Shown: in pieces, positions 1-12,672 of the stretch
Position numbering within the stretch: the stretch's first letter is position 1
Layout of the letters: every line of letters begins with the position of its first letter
NCBI GenBank assembly: GCA_015345905.1
Contig: JADDTR010000020.1
Location: 310,001-374,000 of the forward strand
Source: Aotearoamyces nothofagi
Taxonomy: Eukaryota > Ascomycota > Leotiomycetes > Leotiales > Tympanidaceae
Direction: 5' to 3'
DNA: 64,000 nucleotides
Translations under genes and position numbers: made by a program
Notes under the pieces: model-generated
Seen by the model: only the letters and a program-made list of their open reading frames with translations
Databases searched by the model: none
What the model was told of the DNA's origin: nothing

Positions 1-4
1 TACA

Positions 5-761
5 TTATTTCCTCAATGCGTCCCATCTCTCGTCCACTATCCTCTCCACAATTTTCCTTAGAATATTAATATCCCCTCCACTCTCCGAGCCCTCAAAATA
101 CCCCTGCACCGACTTCTCGACATACTTGCCCACCTGATCGACCTCCACATTAACCGCATCCCCCGGCTGCTTGGCCGCCGTCACAATCCTGTCCTGGGTA
201 TATGAAATCAACATGACCTCCCACCACCCTTCCCTATCATTAACTGCCGTAATTGTTAAGCTGGCTCCATCAAGCGTAATGAAGCCCTTCTCAACCACAT
301 ATCGCAGCACACCCCTATCCCTCGGCTGCAGCCTAAACGTCACCGCATTCCCATCCGGCGTCTTCTTCAAAATCGTTGCAATAGTATCCACATGTCCCTG
401 TACGAAATGCCCACCCATGCGCGTGCTGGCCGACACGGCACGTTCCAGGTTGACGTTGCTGCCCTGCTTCAAGTCGCCCAGGTTCGTCCGCCGCAGCGTC
501 TCCGGCGCGACACCGACTTTGAAGCTGTTTGTATCGAAAGACGTGACCGTTAGGCAGGTGCCGTTTACGCTGATGCTGTCGCCCAGGTGCACGTCGCCGA
601 GGATTTCAGAGGCGGACGAAATGGTGAGTGTTGTGCCGCCATCCTCATCTTGCGGGTTGAGTTCCGAGACAACTGGGAGCGAATTAGTAATTTTTACCTC
701 GAAAATTACGGTTATGAGGATTTTACATACCCCCGATTATCTCTACTATTCCTGTAAACAT
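5..761 (-). CDS. RIB5: Riboflavin synthase (alpha chain), two exons
   Basis: Makes riboflavin from two molecules of 6,7-dimethyl-8-ribityllumazine, the last step of vitamin B2 synthesis in the cytosol. Exon 1 is 761..731 and exon 2 is 672..5, joined over a 58-bp intron with donor GTATGT, a TACTAAT branch point and CAG acceptor; the spliced protein is 232 aa. It begins MFTGIVE, the hallmark N-terminus of the family, and contains two tandem lumazine-binding barrels: the first ends near the GHFVQGHVD motif and the second contains GFITLDGASLTI. The C-terminal helix is the trimerisation element in the family. Without the short first exon the frame only opens inside barrel 1, so the 31-bp exon is needed. 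Length matches fungal Rib5 proteins. The identification is firm. Confidence 0.95.
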
Positions 762-1145
762 GATGTTATGATGGAGGGTGAATTCGATCGTTAGAGTCTC
801 TATGACGAATATATCACCCCGCCGAAGACGGGCCGCTGATTGCTAAGTATCAAGCTAGTACAAAACTAGGTCAATTGTATGGTGTTGTACATCGATGAGT
901 CTCCTCAACCACCAATTTCTTCGGATTATTTTAGGAGTTTAGCTTGATTTAAAAATGTCTACTATAGTATATTTTATCTCCTTCTAGATAAATATAGCCT
1001 CTAGTAAAGCTTATATCATCGTCATGTTGTATAACGCCGACGCTAGCAGCTTTGAGTCGGGCGAGAAGGCCACCAATAAGAATGTACTGCAGGCACCGCG
1101 ACTGAGATTGTATTTGCATAATAAGCTCTTCAAATCATCTATCAT
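762..1145. other. Intergenic, nothing recognised
   Basis: AT-rich spacer between the start of the riboflavin synthase gene and the 3' end of the CoA-transferase gene; both genes are on the minus strand, so it holds the RIB5 promoter. No gene or repeat seen. Confidence 0.6.
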
Positions 1146-2763
1146 TTATTTCACCGCTCCGTCCTTTTTCAACCCCTGAATCTCTCCCGCACTCAGCCCC
1201 AATATCTCCCTAAGCACCTCATCCGTGTGCTGTCCAAGAGTCGGTGGTGGAGTCCTAATACTTGGCTTGCTTTCACTATACTTGACTGGCGTATTCACCA
1301 GCTTGATCGATCCGCAAGAGTCATGTTTCACCTCTTTCACCATTCCTCTCGCTAGCACATGCTTATGGTTTAATGTATCCTGGATATCGTTCACAGCTGC
1401 ATACGGCATCCCCTTGCCCTCGAAGAGGTCCAACCATTCCCCCGTAGTCTTGTCTTTGGTGATGTTTTCAATCAGCGATTCAAGCTCGTCCCTGTTCGCA
1501 ACACGGCGGGCGTTGACATTAAATTTTGGATTAGTTTTCCATTCTGGACGTTCTAGACCATCAGCGAGGATACCGAAAAGGCGGTCATTCCCACCGCCAA
1601 TGAGAATATCACCGTCTTTTGTTTCGAAAGATCGATATGGTACAATAGATGCTATTGATAGTATTAGTATAGACCTTGAAAATATTAGGAAGAAGGAACC
1701 CTTACGATGCGCTGTTCCCCACCTTCCTGTATCTCTCTGGCCGCTGATGAGACAGCTGCTTGCTAAATTTGCAAGTGTTGCTACTTGACAATCGCTCAAG
1801 GCAACGTCGATATACTGCCCTCTGCCAGTCTTTCCCCTTGCGATCAATGCAGCCATTATACTGTTGCTAGTGTATAATCCTGTAGTCAAATCCGTTACAG
1901 CGACCCCTACTTTGACTGGAGGACCATCTCGACTGCCAGTAATGTGCATTAATCCCATCTCAGCTTCAACCATAACGTCGTACCCCGCACGATCAGAATA
2001 TGGACCAGTTTGACCATAGCCCGTGATGGATGCATAAATCAATTGGGGATTGATCTTGTGTATCGAGTCGTAATCCAGATTGTATTTCTTTAATGTTCCT
2101 GGTAAATAGTTTTCAACGAGAATATCACATGAGGCGGCTAGCTTATGGAGGATGTCGACTCCAGAAGGATGCTGAAATGAGAGACCAAGAGACTTTTTGT
2201 TGCGATTGACCTACATGCATTAGATCGGCTCACGTTTAGACGAAATAATCATGGAACCTTACAGAAAGATAATATGCACTTTCTCCTGGGCCTTCCTTAC
2301 CAGACCCGGGGAGATATTTGGCATATGGAGGGCCCCAGGCTCTTGTGTCGTCACCACGTGTTGGATGTTCAACCTTGATAACCTCTGCTCTATAAGACTG
2401 GTTAGCGGGTGAATTTTCGTAAAATGACTCATATATTCAAAAGATTCTCATATTTCAAGATTACTATCGAGTCCCGGGGTTCAGCAAGATGCTGATACAT
2501 ACCCTAGATCTCCAAGTATCTGCGTACAGTATGGCTGCGTATTCTGTCAGTTGGTAGAGAGTAATAATTTGAAAGAGCCTTACACCAGCCAGTACTCTCG
2601 TCATATCTAAGACTCTATAACCCTTCAATGGCAAGTCATTATCGTCTGCTGCAGCGGTTGCAAAAAGCCTCCGCCGGGGCAATGTAACTAATAAGTTGAC
2701 CCTCAAAGCTGCACCTAGAAAATTGGGCTTGCAGAGCAATTGAGGACCTGGAGTTCGAGGCAT
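1146..2763 (-). CDS. Class III CoA-transferase (CaiB/BaiF, SUGCT-like), mitochondrial, five exons
   Basis: Predicted to move CoA between carboxylic acids, as human SUGCT does for glutarate with succinyl-CoA. Exons (minus): 2763..2584, 2534..2503, 2389..2263, 2210..1706, 1651..1146; introns are 49, 113, 52 and 54 bp. The join gives 449 aa. The first ~40 residues are rich in Arg, Leu and Ala without early acidic residues, like a mitochondrial presequence. Family signatures follow in order: LPLKGYRVLDMTRVLAGP, ILGDLGAEVIKVEHP, NRNKKSL, then TGYGQTGPY and AGYD; Asp191 in the last motif aligns with the catalytic aspartate of class III transferases. GTAHPSIVPY is only restored by removing the last intron, which is in frame and without a stop. 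Substrate is not deducible from sequence alone; the family call is firm. Confidence 0.9.
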
Positions 2764-3005
2764 AGTTATACTATATCACATAGAGCAACACATCTATCGG
2801 GCGCCGAGTTTTCAATTCTAGACACCCAGTTGCTCAGTGCAGCGTTGCATTGACAAGGCTGAGATTCTCCGCATTTCGGCCAGTAGCCGAATCTCGGGAA
2901 GACATCATCGACTCGTAGCCGGCGAGGCTACCGATTATACTTTCACCCAGCTTTCATTCGCTTTGTGTCTTCTGTCGTTTACAAACGCGCATTCGTGTTC
3001 TTGGA

Positions 3006-4276
3006 ATGGTAAGTAAGTTGGCTTAAAGTCACGGACTTGATTATAATCATCCAGGCTGGACCAGGACCAACGTCTGCACAAATCAGGCATGTTTCAAAAG
3101 ATTACTCAGCATCTCCGAGATTAAATGATCACGCTATCAATAAGCCTCGGCCTCAACAGATATGTCTGTAGGAGCCTCACTATGCCAAACTTAATACATG
3201 GAGAATGACAGCATGTTCCTTTGTTGAGCAACTCGAGATTCTTTTTTCAGTCATCCTTGTCTAGTCTACTTTTAATCATCTGTTCTGTTTCTTGCGGAAT
3301 TGCGTTACAACTTTTGCCGTCCACGTTGTACTGGGAGCAGCAAAAAGTGGACCCAAGGATTTCACCGAACATCACTATAAGCCAGAAGTGGTTGAAAATT
3401 GGATGGCGAGAGATGCAGACGCAAGTGACCCGTTGGGGACTCATTATATTGATGGCCTGGAGAGGCCGGTTCACCTATGCCTTCCCTTGATCACGGAGGA
3501 TGAAGCCGTCGCTCTCCACAACCCAATGGCTGACATCCAGCATGCTTATCGATCCATAATGAAAGAGTCAGCAGCCGCTGCTGATGGTATGGACCATAGT
3601 ATCCTTTCGGCATGCTCTTATGGCGACCTCCAGACTCAGGCCACTGATTCTCATAGCCGCTCACGCTGGCCAAGAAGGGAAGATGCATTATCTAGTGCTG
3701 CTATTGTGGAAACAGACAGCACATCACAGCGCCCTGCCAGGACTTCGTCAACAGGGAGAGAGCCGGTATCGGGTAACGGGATCTCACAGCCTGCGAGCAA
3801 ACCAGTATCTCCACAAACCCTTCAGAAAGCCCGGCGCATATCCCATAGGACCCAAGCACCAAGGACGATAATCGACATCACGGATAAAGGAAGCGACAAG
3901 GAAAACAACCACGCCAAGAAATCCCGCGGCCGGCCTCATCTTGGCTTATCCCCTGAAAACACAGTGGAGGCAAGCCCCCAGTCGCCACCTCCACGAACCC
4001 GAAGCTAACATGCTTTCATAGAGGCGACGTGCTCAAGTGAGACTCGCCCAGCGCGCCTACCGCGTCCGTCGAGAAGCCACCCTCTCCTCCCTCGAGCAGC
4101 GCAATTGCCACCTCGAGGAAGTCATGGACGGCATGACGGAATCCTTTCTGAGCCTGCAGTCCGCGGCCATGAAGCTGCCTGGGCTGGACCACGCCCCAGA
4201 CGTCGCGGCACAGCTGCAGAAGAGCACCGAGGAGTTTCTGGCTTTGGCGAGGAGCGCGTATGAGGATGCGAAATGA
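3006..4276 (+). CDS. bZIP transcription factor (fungal RRRxQxRLAQRAYR type); 5' exons uncertain
   Basis: The C-terminal exon (4022..4276) encodes the basic region RRRAQVRLAQRAYRVRREA followed by a short leucine zipper-like helix, so this is a DNA-binding factor of the fungal bZIP group whose relatives have a GRPRL stretch just before the basic region. That stretch (GRPHL) is at the end of the open frame 3265..3969, after a Ser/Thr/Pro-rich segment with a KKSRGRP A/T-hook-like motif. The two are joined by a probable GC-AG intron, 3970..4021 (AG/GCAAGC donor, GCTAAC branch, CATAG acceptor), which brings Val-Glu directly before RRR as in relatives. The likely start is ATG 3006, split by an intron 3009..3054 (GTAAGT donor) and followed by a short exon from 3055; the join to the frame near 3265 could not be settled. 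Regulated process unknown. Confidence 0.7.
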
Positions 4277-5048
4277 GTCTGGTATTGGCGTTCGCTGGTG
4301 GCATTGGGGGTCTGAAAAAGGCTCGTGGCGTTCGCTGCTGGGAGGACGGCTCGGAAAGTCTTGATACCTAGTGGTGTTATCTATTTGGATTACAGATTCT
4401 GTCTACATCGTTTTATCTATGCTTGTTCAGTACGACTATACCTTCCGACATCTTTATTCAGTTCACAGCTCCGCTCAAGGATAGCACTTCGAATCCCCCC
4501 AACCTCGTCCGCTCAGTGGATTTATATCATTTCCTCAGGCACAGCATCTGCCAAAGATGTGTCTATTCATTCCTGGAGGGACCGTAATGACGTATAACCT
4601 TATTTGATAACGGCGCCTTGGATGCATTAATTCTGAATTGGACTTGTTGGAAAGGCTCTGGTTGTCGTACTTCCAAGCCTGTTGTCCTAATGCCGATGAT
4701 GGAGACTCGTTCCGATCTGGAATCTCAGACCAGGCGTGAAATGAATACTTAATACAGCAGAGAACTTTATTAAAAGCAACAGCTACAGCACGACCCCTGT
4801 ATTTGAAGCTTAGAAGAGGACGGTAAATTTTATTACAAAATGTGGGATTAAGCAAGGGGCGGCAAGCATGAAATATGAGACATCAACAAAGCCACAAGAC
4901 AGACAACCCCGGCTTAAAGATGTCATTATAGTAAATAACTTTTGGCTACTCTGGCTCTAGATTCAAGATATTCTGTTTTGCGATAATAGCAAATCATCAT
5001 TTATCCAAGTGTGTAGAACTAGAAATACAGGCTGAAGATCCTTCAGAT
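4277..5048. other. Intergenic between convergent genes
   Basis: About 770 bp between the 3' ends of the bZIP gene and the acidic-protein gene. Short open frames occur on both strands but none shows domain-like content or a credible splice structure. Nothing supported. Confidence 0.5.
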
Positions 5049-5858
5049 CTAGTCCTCTTCATCCTCGGCAGTAACCTCTTCAGCCGCGTCTAGATCACCC
5101 TCCTCAGGCACGTCGGTGGCCTTAACTTCTTTGGCCTTGACGGCAGGTTCTGTGACTTCAACGACTTTTTCTTTAGCGGAGTCTGCGCCATTTTCAGTGC
5201 CGTTTTCAGTGCCATTTTTGGTGCCATTTTCAGCGCCATTCTCGGCACCGCCGTCGTCTTCGGGGGTGTCTACTTCCTCGACTTCATCGGCGTCGGGCGG
5301 GACGGCTGCAGATGAGACTGGACCGGTCTTGCGCTTCTTTACAGGAGGTGCCTCGTCGTCTATGATAGAAGTTAATTACTAGTATAAGAGAGATTGATTG
5401 GCTAGATATGGATGGTGATGATATTATGGGCTCAAGTCCATATTAGAAGTTGTGATAAAAGAGTGCCACATACCTTCAGCCTCCTCCTCCTCCTCCTCTT
5501 CTTCCTCTTCCTCTTCTGATTCATCATCATCGCCTCCTTCTTCTTCAACTTCGGAATCCTCATACCTGTGAATAAAGCGCTCGTTAGCATACCTCTACAG
5601 GGTTTTGTTGCAATGGCATGGGAGCGGCGCATCCGATGGCGCATTCGACGGAGCAATAGGCGATTCACACCAGATATTCCTTATAAAGTGCAATAAAAAG
5701 GCGCAAGAATATTTAGAAAGGCAATTGAAGCTGCACGGGACCCCCAGGATGATAATACTGGGAAAATTTGATGAATTGGCTTACTCCTCTTCCTCCTCGC
5801 TTTCGTCCGACGGGAGGGCGACAAGCTCCTCGTCTTGCTTTCTCTTGCGTGTAGACAT
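5049..5858 (-). CDS. Small acidic, probably nuclear protein, three exons
   Basis: Exons (minus) 5858..5785, 5565..5474 and 5359..5049 give 158 aa. Introns are 219 bp and 114 bp, each with a GTAAGC or GTATGT donor and AG acceptor, and all phases agree. The protein starts with a basic MSTRKRK stretch, then has a long run of glutamates (about residues 20-55), a PPVKKRK segment that looks like a nuclear localisation signal, and a run of near-repeats of the five residues ENGTE/ENGAE, ending in EDEED. I recognise no catalytic domain; composition is that of acidic histone-chaperone-like or nucleolar low-complexity proteins, but this is only inference. It shares its 5' region with the divergent MFS transporter gene. 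The gene model is sound because the frame is preserved over three exons; function unknown. Confidence 0.75.
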
Positions 5859-6566
5859 GGTATGACAGATCAATTATTGTTAAAAACAAAGAATCAGGAT
5901 CTCTGGAGCTGAGGGGAGATTCAGCGGGAGAGTTGGTGATGTTGTGATGTTGTTGGATGGTTGAACTGGGCGAGGGCGAAGGAAGGGAGGGAGCGGGGAT
6001 GGGGGATCTGGGCGTGCTGAGCTGAGTACGAACGCCTGGGAGCTTGGACCTGCAGGGGCTGCCCCCACCGTCCCATGCCCGATCGAAGAACGTCATGGCC
6101 GTGGAAGCGAGGGCGCCGTATCGATTTCGGTCATGGCGGAAGATTGGCGCGGGAATCGTATGGGCGGGAATCATACGGCGGGAATTGTATGGGCGGGAAT
6201 CGTCCGGCGGGAATCGTCCGGCGGGAATCGTCCGGCGGGAATTATATGGGCGGGGATCGTATGGGGGCTTTAGCGGCAAGCACTCCAGCCGTTACGTCCG
6301 TATCCTTCAAACTCTACGCCGTCCGCCGCGCCTTAAACCGCATTGATCCTGAATATGAGTAATCAATCCGACCACACTGTGCTGGAATACATTTCCGCTG
6401 GGACAGATATATTCATGGCATTCCCTCCTTATGATGGGCTTCCTCATCATCTCGTGTCCGTGCGGGCACGACCTTCAAGACATCCATCCTGAAGAGACAG
6501 CTTACATTTCCTATATACCCATTTTATAGCTTCCCTAGCCGCAAAGAACTCTTCACGATATCGTCC
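5859..6566. promoter_or_regulatory. Shared upstream region of the acidic protein and MFS genes
   Basis: About 700 bp between two divergent start codons. Apart from the tandem repeat at 6149..6264 and a G-rich strand at 5940..6010, nothing coding is supported; the open frames over the repeat are produced by its period. Confidence 0.5.
6149..6264. repeat. 14-15 bp tandem repeat, eight units
   Basis: Eight consecutive units of the form GCGGGAATCGTMYG(G), with unit lengths alternating between 14 and 15 bp. Three adjacent central units are identical; outer ones differ at the last three to five bases. It sits in the divergent promoter between the acidic-protein and MFS genes. Confidence 0.85.
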
Positions 6567-8465
6567 ATGGAAACTGATGAGGAAAAGCAGGAGCTCCCAG
6601 AAGTTACACCTCTGCCAGCCTCTGAAAATGGAGGGCTGGGCGTCCAGCACGGCGCCGCAACTGATGCAGAAAGAGGGGATGAAGAGGCGGGTACTGCTGA
6701 GAATGTACTGGACTGGGAGGGACCAGATGATCCAGCAAACCCAAGAAACTGGCATTTTGGCAAACGAGTGTTCAACACTGCCCTTCCAGCAATATATTCT
6801 TTTCACATGTAAGTTGGCTATATATAAACACCGCTTTTGACACTTACACGTGAACCAAGAACCGTCACCACATCGGCCTATGTTCCTGCATTATTCATCG
6901 TCCAAGGCCAATTTAATGTGGAGCGAGAGGTCGCTGTTCTTGGGTTGTCGTTATATACTCTGGGGATAGCATTCGGCCCCTTATTCTCTGCACCCTTATC
7001 AGAACTGCATGGACGACGACCCGTTTATCTGGTCTCTATCGCTCTCTTGCTTGCATTCATTGCCGGCGCTGGCGCAGCTCAGAATATCCAAACGTTGTTA
7101 GTATGCAGGTTCTTAGCTGGTGCAGGCGGATCGAGTGCTTTGGCGGTTGGAGCTGGTATGTTGTTTTTCAGTGCCGAGGCTTGTTCATCATTACTGATAG
7201 CAATATAGGGACAATTTCAGATATTTGGGATTTGACAAAAGATGGTAATTTCACCTTAATGGGATACGGATGCGGTAACTGATACTGTGTATAGGTGGTC
7301 CTGCTGCTTTGATGTTTATCTTTGGCCCTTTTCTCGGTACAGCTCTAGGTATGCATCTGAACTTGCTTCCATTTATACGTAGACGCTTACTGTACGGCTA
7401 GGTTATCTTGTAGGTGCTTATATTATTGCTGAATATCATAACGACTGGAGATATTCTATGTGGGTGATTCTCATGATTGGGGCGCCAATCGCAATCGCAT
7501 CGGTCTTCATGGCCGAAACGTCCAAAGAGCAAATTCTCATCGCACGAATCAAGAAGCGCGGTAGCAAGCATCCACCTCTTCCAAGCACAACCAAGCTCTT
7601 CTGGCACGATCTAGCTATCTCTGTCATGCGTCCAACTCACATGATGTTCACAGAACCACTAGTGGCATATCTTTCCATATATACCGGGTTCACATTCGCC
7701 ATGATTTTCAGCTTCTTCGGCAGCTACTCGTATGTTTTCCTAAAGGTTTATAATTTCACTTTCAAGGAAATCGGCCTCGCATTCTTGGGCTTGGTCCCCG
7801 GCTTTTTACTTGCCGTCATGATATTTGGGATCTTCGATAAAACGCTTTACGCCAAGGCTAGGAAAGCAGCAAATGGAAACCCTGCCCCCGAGCATAGGCT
7901 TTACGCTGCGATGGTTGGGAGCATCTTGATGCCCATAGGTCTATTTTGGTAAGCCCAGCTGGTTGTTACGATTTCTCCTCCTTAAAGTAACGATCCGACA
8001 GGTTTGCGTGGACCCCGAACGAAGGAGTGCATTGGATTGTGCCGATATTGGGAGGTATACCTTTCGGAGCTGCAATGCTATCCATCTTCGTACGTTATAA
8101 CCGTCCCTCTAAGCACGAAGGTCAATTCTGACGCTTGGTTCCATAGCTGTCATCTACAACCTATCTCATCGATGTGTATAAATCGAAAGTCGGGGCCTCA
8201 GGTCAGTCAATTACCATCCAAACATCAACTAAGTCAATCTACCTAACAATGTCACACAGCACTTGCAGCAAATGGCATTTTGAGATACGTGCTCGGGGCA
8301 GCGTTTCCGTTGTTCACTATTCAAATGTACGAGAGACTCGGGATCCACTGGGCTGGAAGCGTATTCGCCTTTATCTCCGTGGCTCTACTCCCCGTCCCTT
8401 GGGTCTTTTTCAAATGGGGGAAGCATCTGAGGGCCAGAAGTGGATACGAGACTTCGCAGTATTGA
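6567..8465 (+). CDS. MFS multidrug transporter (DHA1-type), eight exons
   Basis: Plasma-membrane drug:proton antiporter-like protein. Exons: 6567..6808, 6860..7155, 7209..7244, 7295..7348, 7402..7948, 8002..8089, 8147..8201, 8260..8465, all with GT-AG introns of 50-60 bp; spliced length 507 aa. The N-terminus is hydrophilic and acidic and leads into WEGPDDPANPRNW, the usual entry of fungal Tpo/Flr-type transporters. After this come SAYVPAL, the loop 2-3 motif LSELHGRRPVYLVS, the AVGAGTISDIWD segment and about twelve membrane spans, with a central cytoplasmic loop (ETSKEQILIARIKKRG). Phases agree through all seven introns. The substrate cannot be read from sequence. It is transcribed away from the acidic-protein gene across a repeat-bearing promoter. 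Confidence 0.9.
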
Positions 8466-9116
8466 GATGCGGTTCTACCGAGGACTGTTTCATATCAGAT
8501 TTCGTTATTATTTGGTTGTTTACTACGTGACTTCTGCATAATACTAGCGGGAGCATTGAGGATACTTGACGCTTTCATGATTTTACACAGATCAGGCATA
8601 ATAATACATGGCAATAACACATTCGATTATTTTAACAGATTTGGATCTTCTGTATCTGGATATGAGGGTTTTTTTTAGGGTATCACTGGTCTTGTAGGGC
8701 CTCCTCTTTTCTCGTACACTTATTAGTTTAGCAAGAGGCTTTATAATTTAGATCCACGGTTTTATCAAGGACGGGACGTACATTTCTCGTAATACCATAC
8801 CTGCCCTCTGGATCTCGCTTCCTTGTCGAGTTTACGGCTATGGACTCTGTAAGGATGACTGCAGATTGTGGTGCACAGCTAAGCATGTCTTGAAAAGGGT
8901 GGCATTGCAGAAAACGTCAAAGGTGAGAGAGAAAGGTCCTATTTTTGTGTCTAGAACTACGTTCATTACATGCCTTAGAAGACAGTGATGTACCTTTTCT
9001 GATTATGCCTCGCAAGCTGCACCATGCCAGATCCATTCCAAGGTAAACGCCATATTCTAATCTAGACTGATGTAGAAGTAGAGCCCGCGCTTCAAGCTGC
9101 AGGGATACTGTTTTCA
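8466..9116. other. Intergenic between convergent genes
   Basis: 650 bp between the 3' ends of the transporter and the methyltransferase. AT-rich with T-runs near 8670; no gene supported. Confidence 0.5.
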
Positions 9117-10437
<1,321 letters not shown>

Positions 10438-11025
10438 ATTTGCGCTTTCCTATATCCAGACAGTAGAGCTGTAGATGACGGGGTCTTATATAAGAATCGA
10501 GGTAGAAAATGCGACTGTTCCTTTTGCGAGCACTCGTTATGTTGAGTGGCCGAGGGAGGATTATTTGATAGAGGTTCTAAATTCCAATGTCATTGACATT
10601 TTTGGCTCGAAAATCGTAACTTTTCGCGAAGGCCGCCACTACATGGCGCTACCGAGAAAAGACCCTGAACTTAGAACTTAGAATTCACCTAGCCTTGCGA
10701 TATCAGCCAATCAGACAACGGGCTCTAGACAAATAAAGACGTTTTAGAAGTAATGAATTAATAACCCAGGCATTATCAGCGACTGTTGATGGTAATAAAT
10801 CAGATCGTAGTGTATGGCTGACTGGGTAGTCAAGGTTTTTATGGAAGCCAGCATTTCTCAGTGCAAGAGTGATACTGTAGGGTAATCAGTGGCCTACGGC
10901 TTTAATATTTTCCTGTAGGTGCGGAGCTATTTCCGCTTTCGCAGCAAGTAAGCCTGTGTTTACGCACACAGGCGCCGTCCCGAAGCTCCCGCCTTGTCAC
11001 CACCAGAACCATATCTGTAGCAGCA
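10438..11025. promoter_or_regulatory. Divergent promoter region HMT1 / PER1
   Basis: 588 bp between two start codons on opposite strands. No gene supported; a small open frame at 10475..10681 lacks any family resemblance. Confidence 0.5.
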
Positions 11026-12168
11026 ATGGTCTTGAGGCAGACCAGAACGTCCACGAAGGTGCAAACCTTGGTGTTGCTCGTGGCAATATGCTTCTTGTTC
11101 ACCTCAGTTCAAGCTTCTTATGGTGACCGCCTCCCTGAATTCAAACAATGCGTTGAGGTACAGTTTATGCCATCCCTCTACATATCCTCCTGGACTAAGC
11201 GCAACATAGGTATGCAAGTATGAGAACTGCATAATTGGCAACACACGAATTCGTAAGTGACCTCGTCCATGAGCAAGTCCAACTTCAGCTGACAATAACC
11301 AGCTCTTTTACGTCGCCTACTCCTTTGGGACTGTCCTGCCGAATGCGATTACACCTGCCAGCATATCATTTCCGATCAGCGCGCTGCAGCTGCTGAACCT
11401 GTTGTACAATTTCACGGGAAATGGCCCTTCTATCGCTTCCTTGGCATGCAAGAGCCGTTTTCAGTTCTCTTTTCCCTTCTGAACTTTCTAGCCCATCGTG
11501 AAGGGCTCGAAAAACTCCGCGCCAGTATCCCGGCCACATATACCATGCGTCCTTATTATGTCCTTCTAGCATATTTTGGAATGACGAGCTGGGTGTTCAG
11601 CATGATCTTCCATACTAGAGACTTTGCAATGACTGAACAGCTTGACTACTTCGCAGCTGGCGCCAGCGTACTGTATGGCTTGTACTACACGTCAATTAAA
11701 ATATTCCGCCTTGACCAGGGCGGAGAACAAAGGAACTCTTTGATAAGGATATGGACATTGCTTTGTATTATCATGTTCATTGGGCATGTCACATATCTGA
11801 AGTGGTATAAATGGGACTATACATATAATATGGCTGCCAATGTGGTAGCTGGTATTGTCCAGAATGCCCTGTGGAGTTGGTACAGCGTAAGCAAATACCA
11901 GAAGTCAAAGAGGGCATGGGCTGCGTGGCCTGGAATCGCAGTGGCCTGGATATTGGTGGCTATGAGCTTGGAGCTTCTCGACTTTCCTCCATTGTGGGGG
12001 TGTCTGGATGCCCACAGCTTGTGGCATCTTGGGACGGTGGCCCCCACAATATTATGGTATAAGTGAGTAACATTTTACCTAACATGTAGGCCATACTGAC
12101 CGTCATATGATAGCTTCCTCCTCAAGGATGCGCAAGATGACATAGCTGGAGACAGGCTGAAGGCATAG
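11026..12168 (+). CDS. PER1: Per1/PGAP3, GPI-anchor lipid-remodelling phospholipase A2, four exons
   Basis: ER membrane protein that removes the unsaturated sn-2 acyl chain of GPI anchors so that a long saturated chain can be added. Exons 11026..11157, 11210..11252, 11303..12062, 12114..12168; 329 aa. It has an N-terminal signal sequence (VLLVAICFLFTSVQA), then the luminal Cys-rich part with DRLPEFKQCVE, CKYENC, LLWDCPAECDYTCQ, then FHGKWPFYRFLGMQEP and about seven membrane spans. The CREST-superfamily metal ligands are visible: His in FHTRDF and two in LDAHSLWH near the C-terminus. The 43-bp second exon is required to supply the CKYENC segment. Ends in a lysine-containing cytosolic tail. Firm identification. 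Confidence 0.95.
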
Positions 12169-12672
12169 ACTATCTCGTCCCACTGCAAGATGTCATTACT
12201 CAGCGTGGCCAAGGGTCGCCGATAGAAATCTTTCTGGGCCACCAAAGCAATCGGTTCGTTCGTGATATAGTGCCATCTGTACCAAAGATGAGTCGAACGG
12301 CTTCGAACGGGGTAGCAGAGCCTACTAGAGGTAACTAGTGTCGTTATCGATTCTATGCGAGGGAGATATCAATAGGGATTAATATACTGCGGGAATAATC
12401 TCACATCGCATCCTAGTGAGGAAGGAAATTGAATTGTATGATGAGCTCAATAAGAGTTTCTTAAGAAGGATGATGGAATAGTAACTAAATATAGCAGGCC
12501 GGGAGTAGGTCGGGACATAAGCAAGGGCTATGCAAGAGACTATGCAAACGCATTAATGATTGTATTTTACTACTCCAATTTACATTCATAAGCTAGTGTT
12601 ATGGATTCCTCTATTGGAGCTTTCAAAAGCTATGATCAAGAAATTCTTCAATTTTGCACGATATGTAAACAT
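12169..12672. other. Intergenic between convergent genes
   Basis: About 500 bp between PER1 and SSF1 3' ends, AT-rich, no gene or repeat recognised. Confidence 0.5.
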
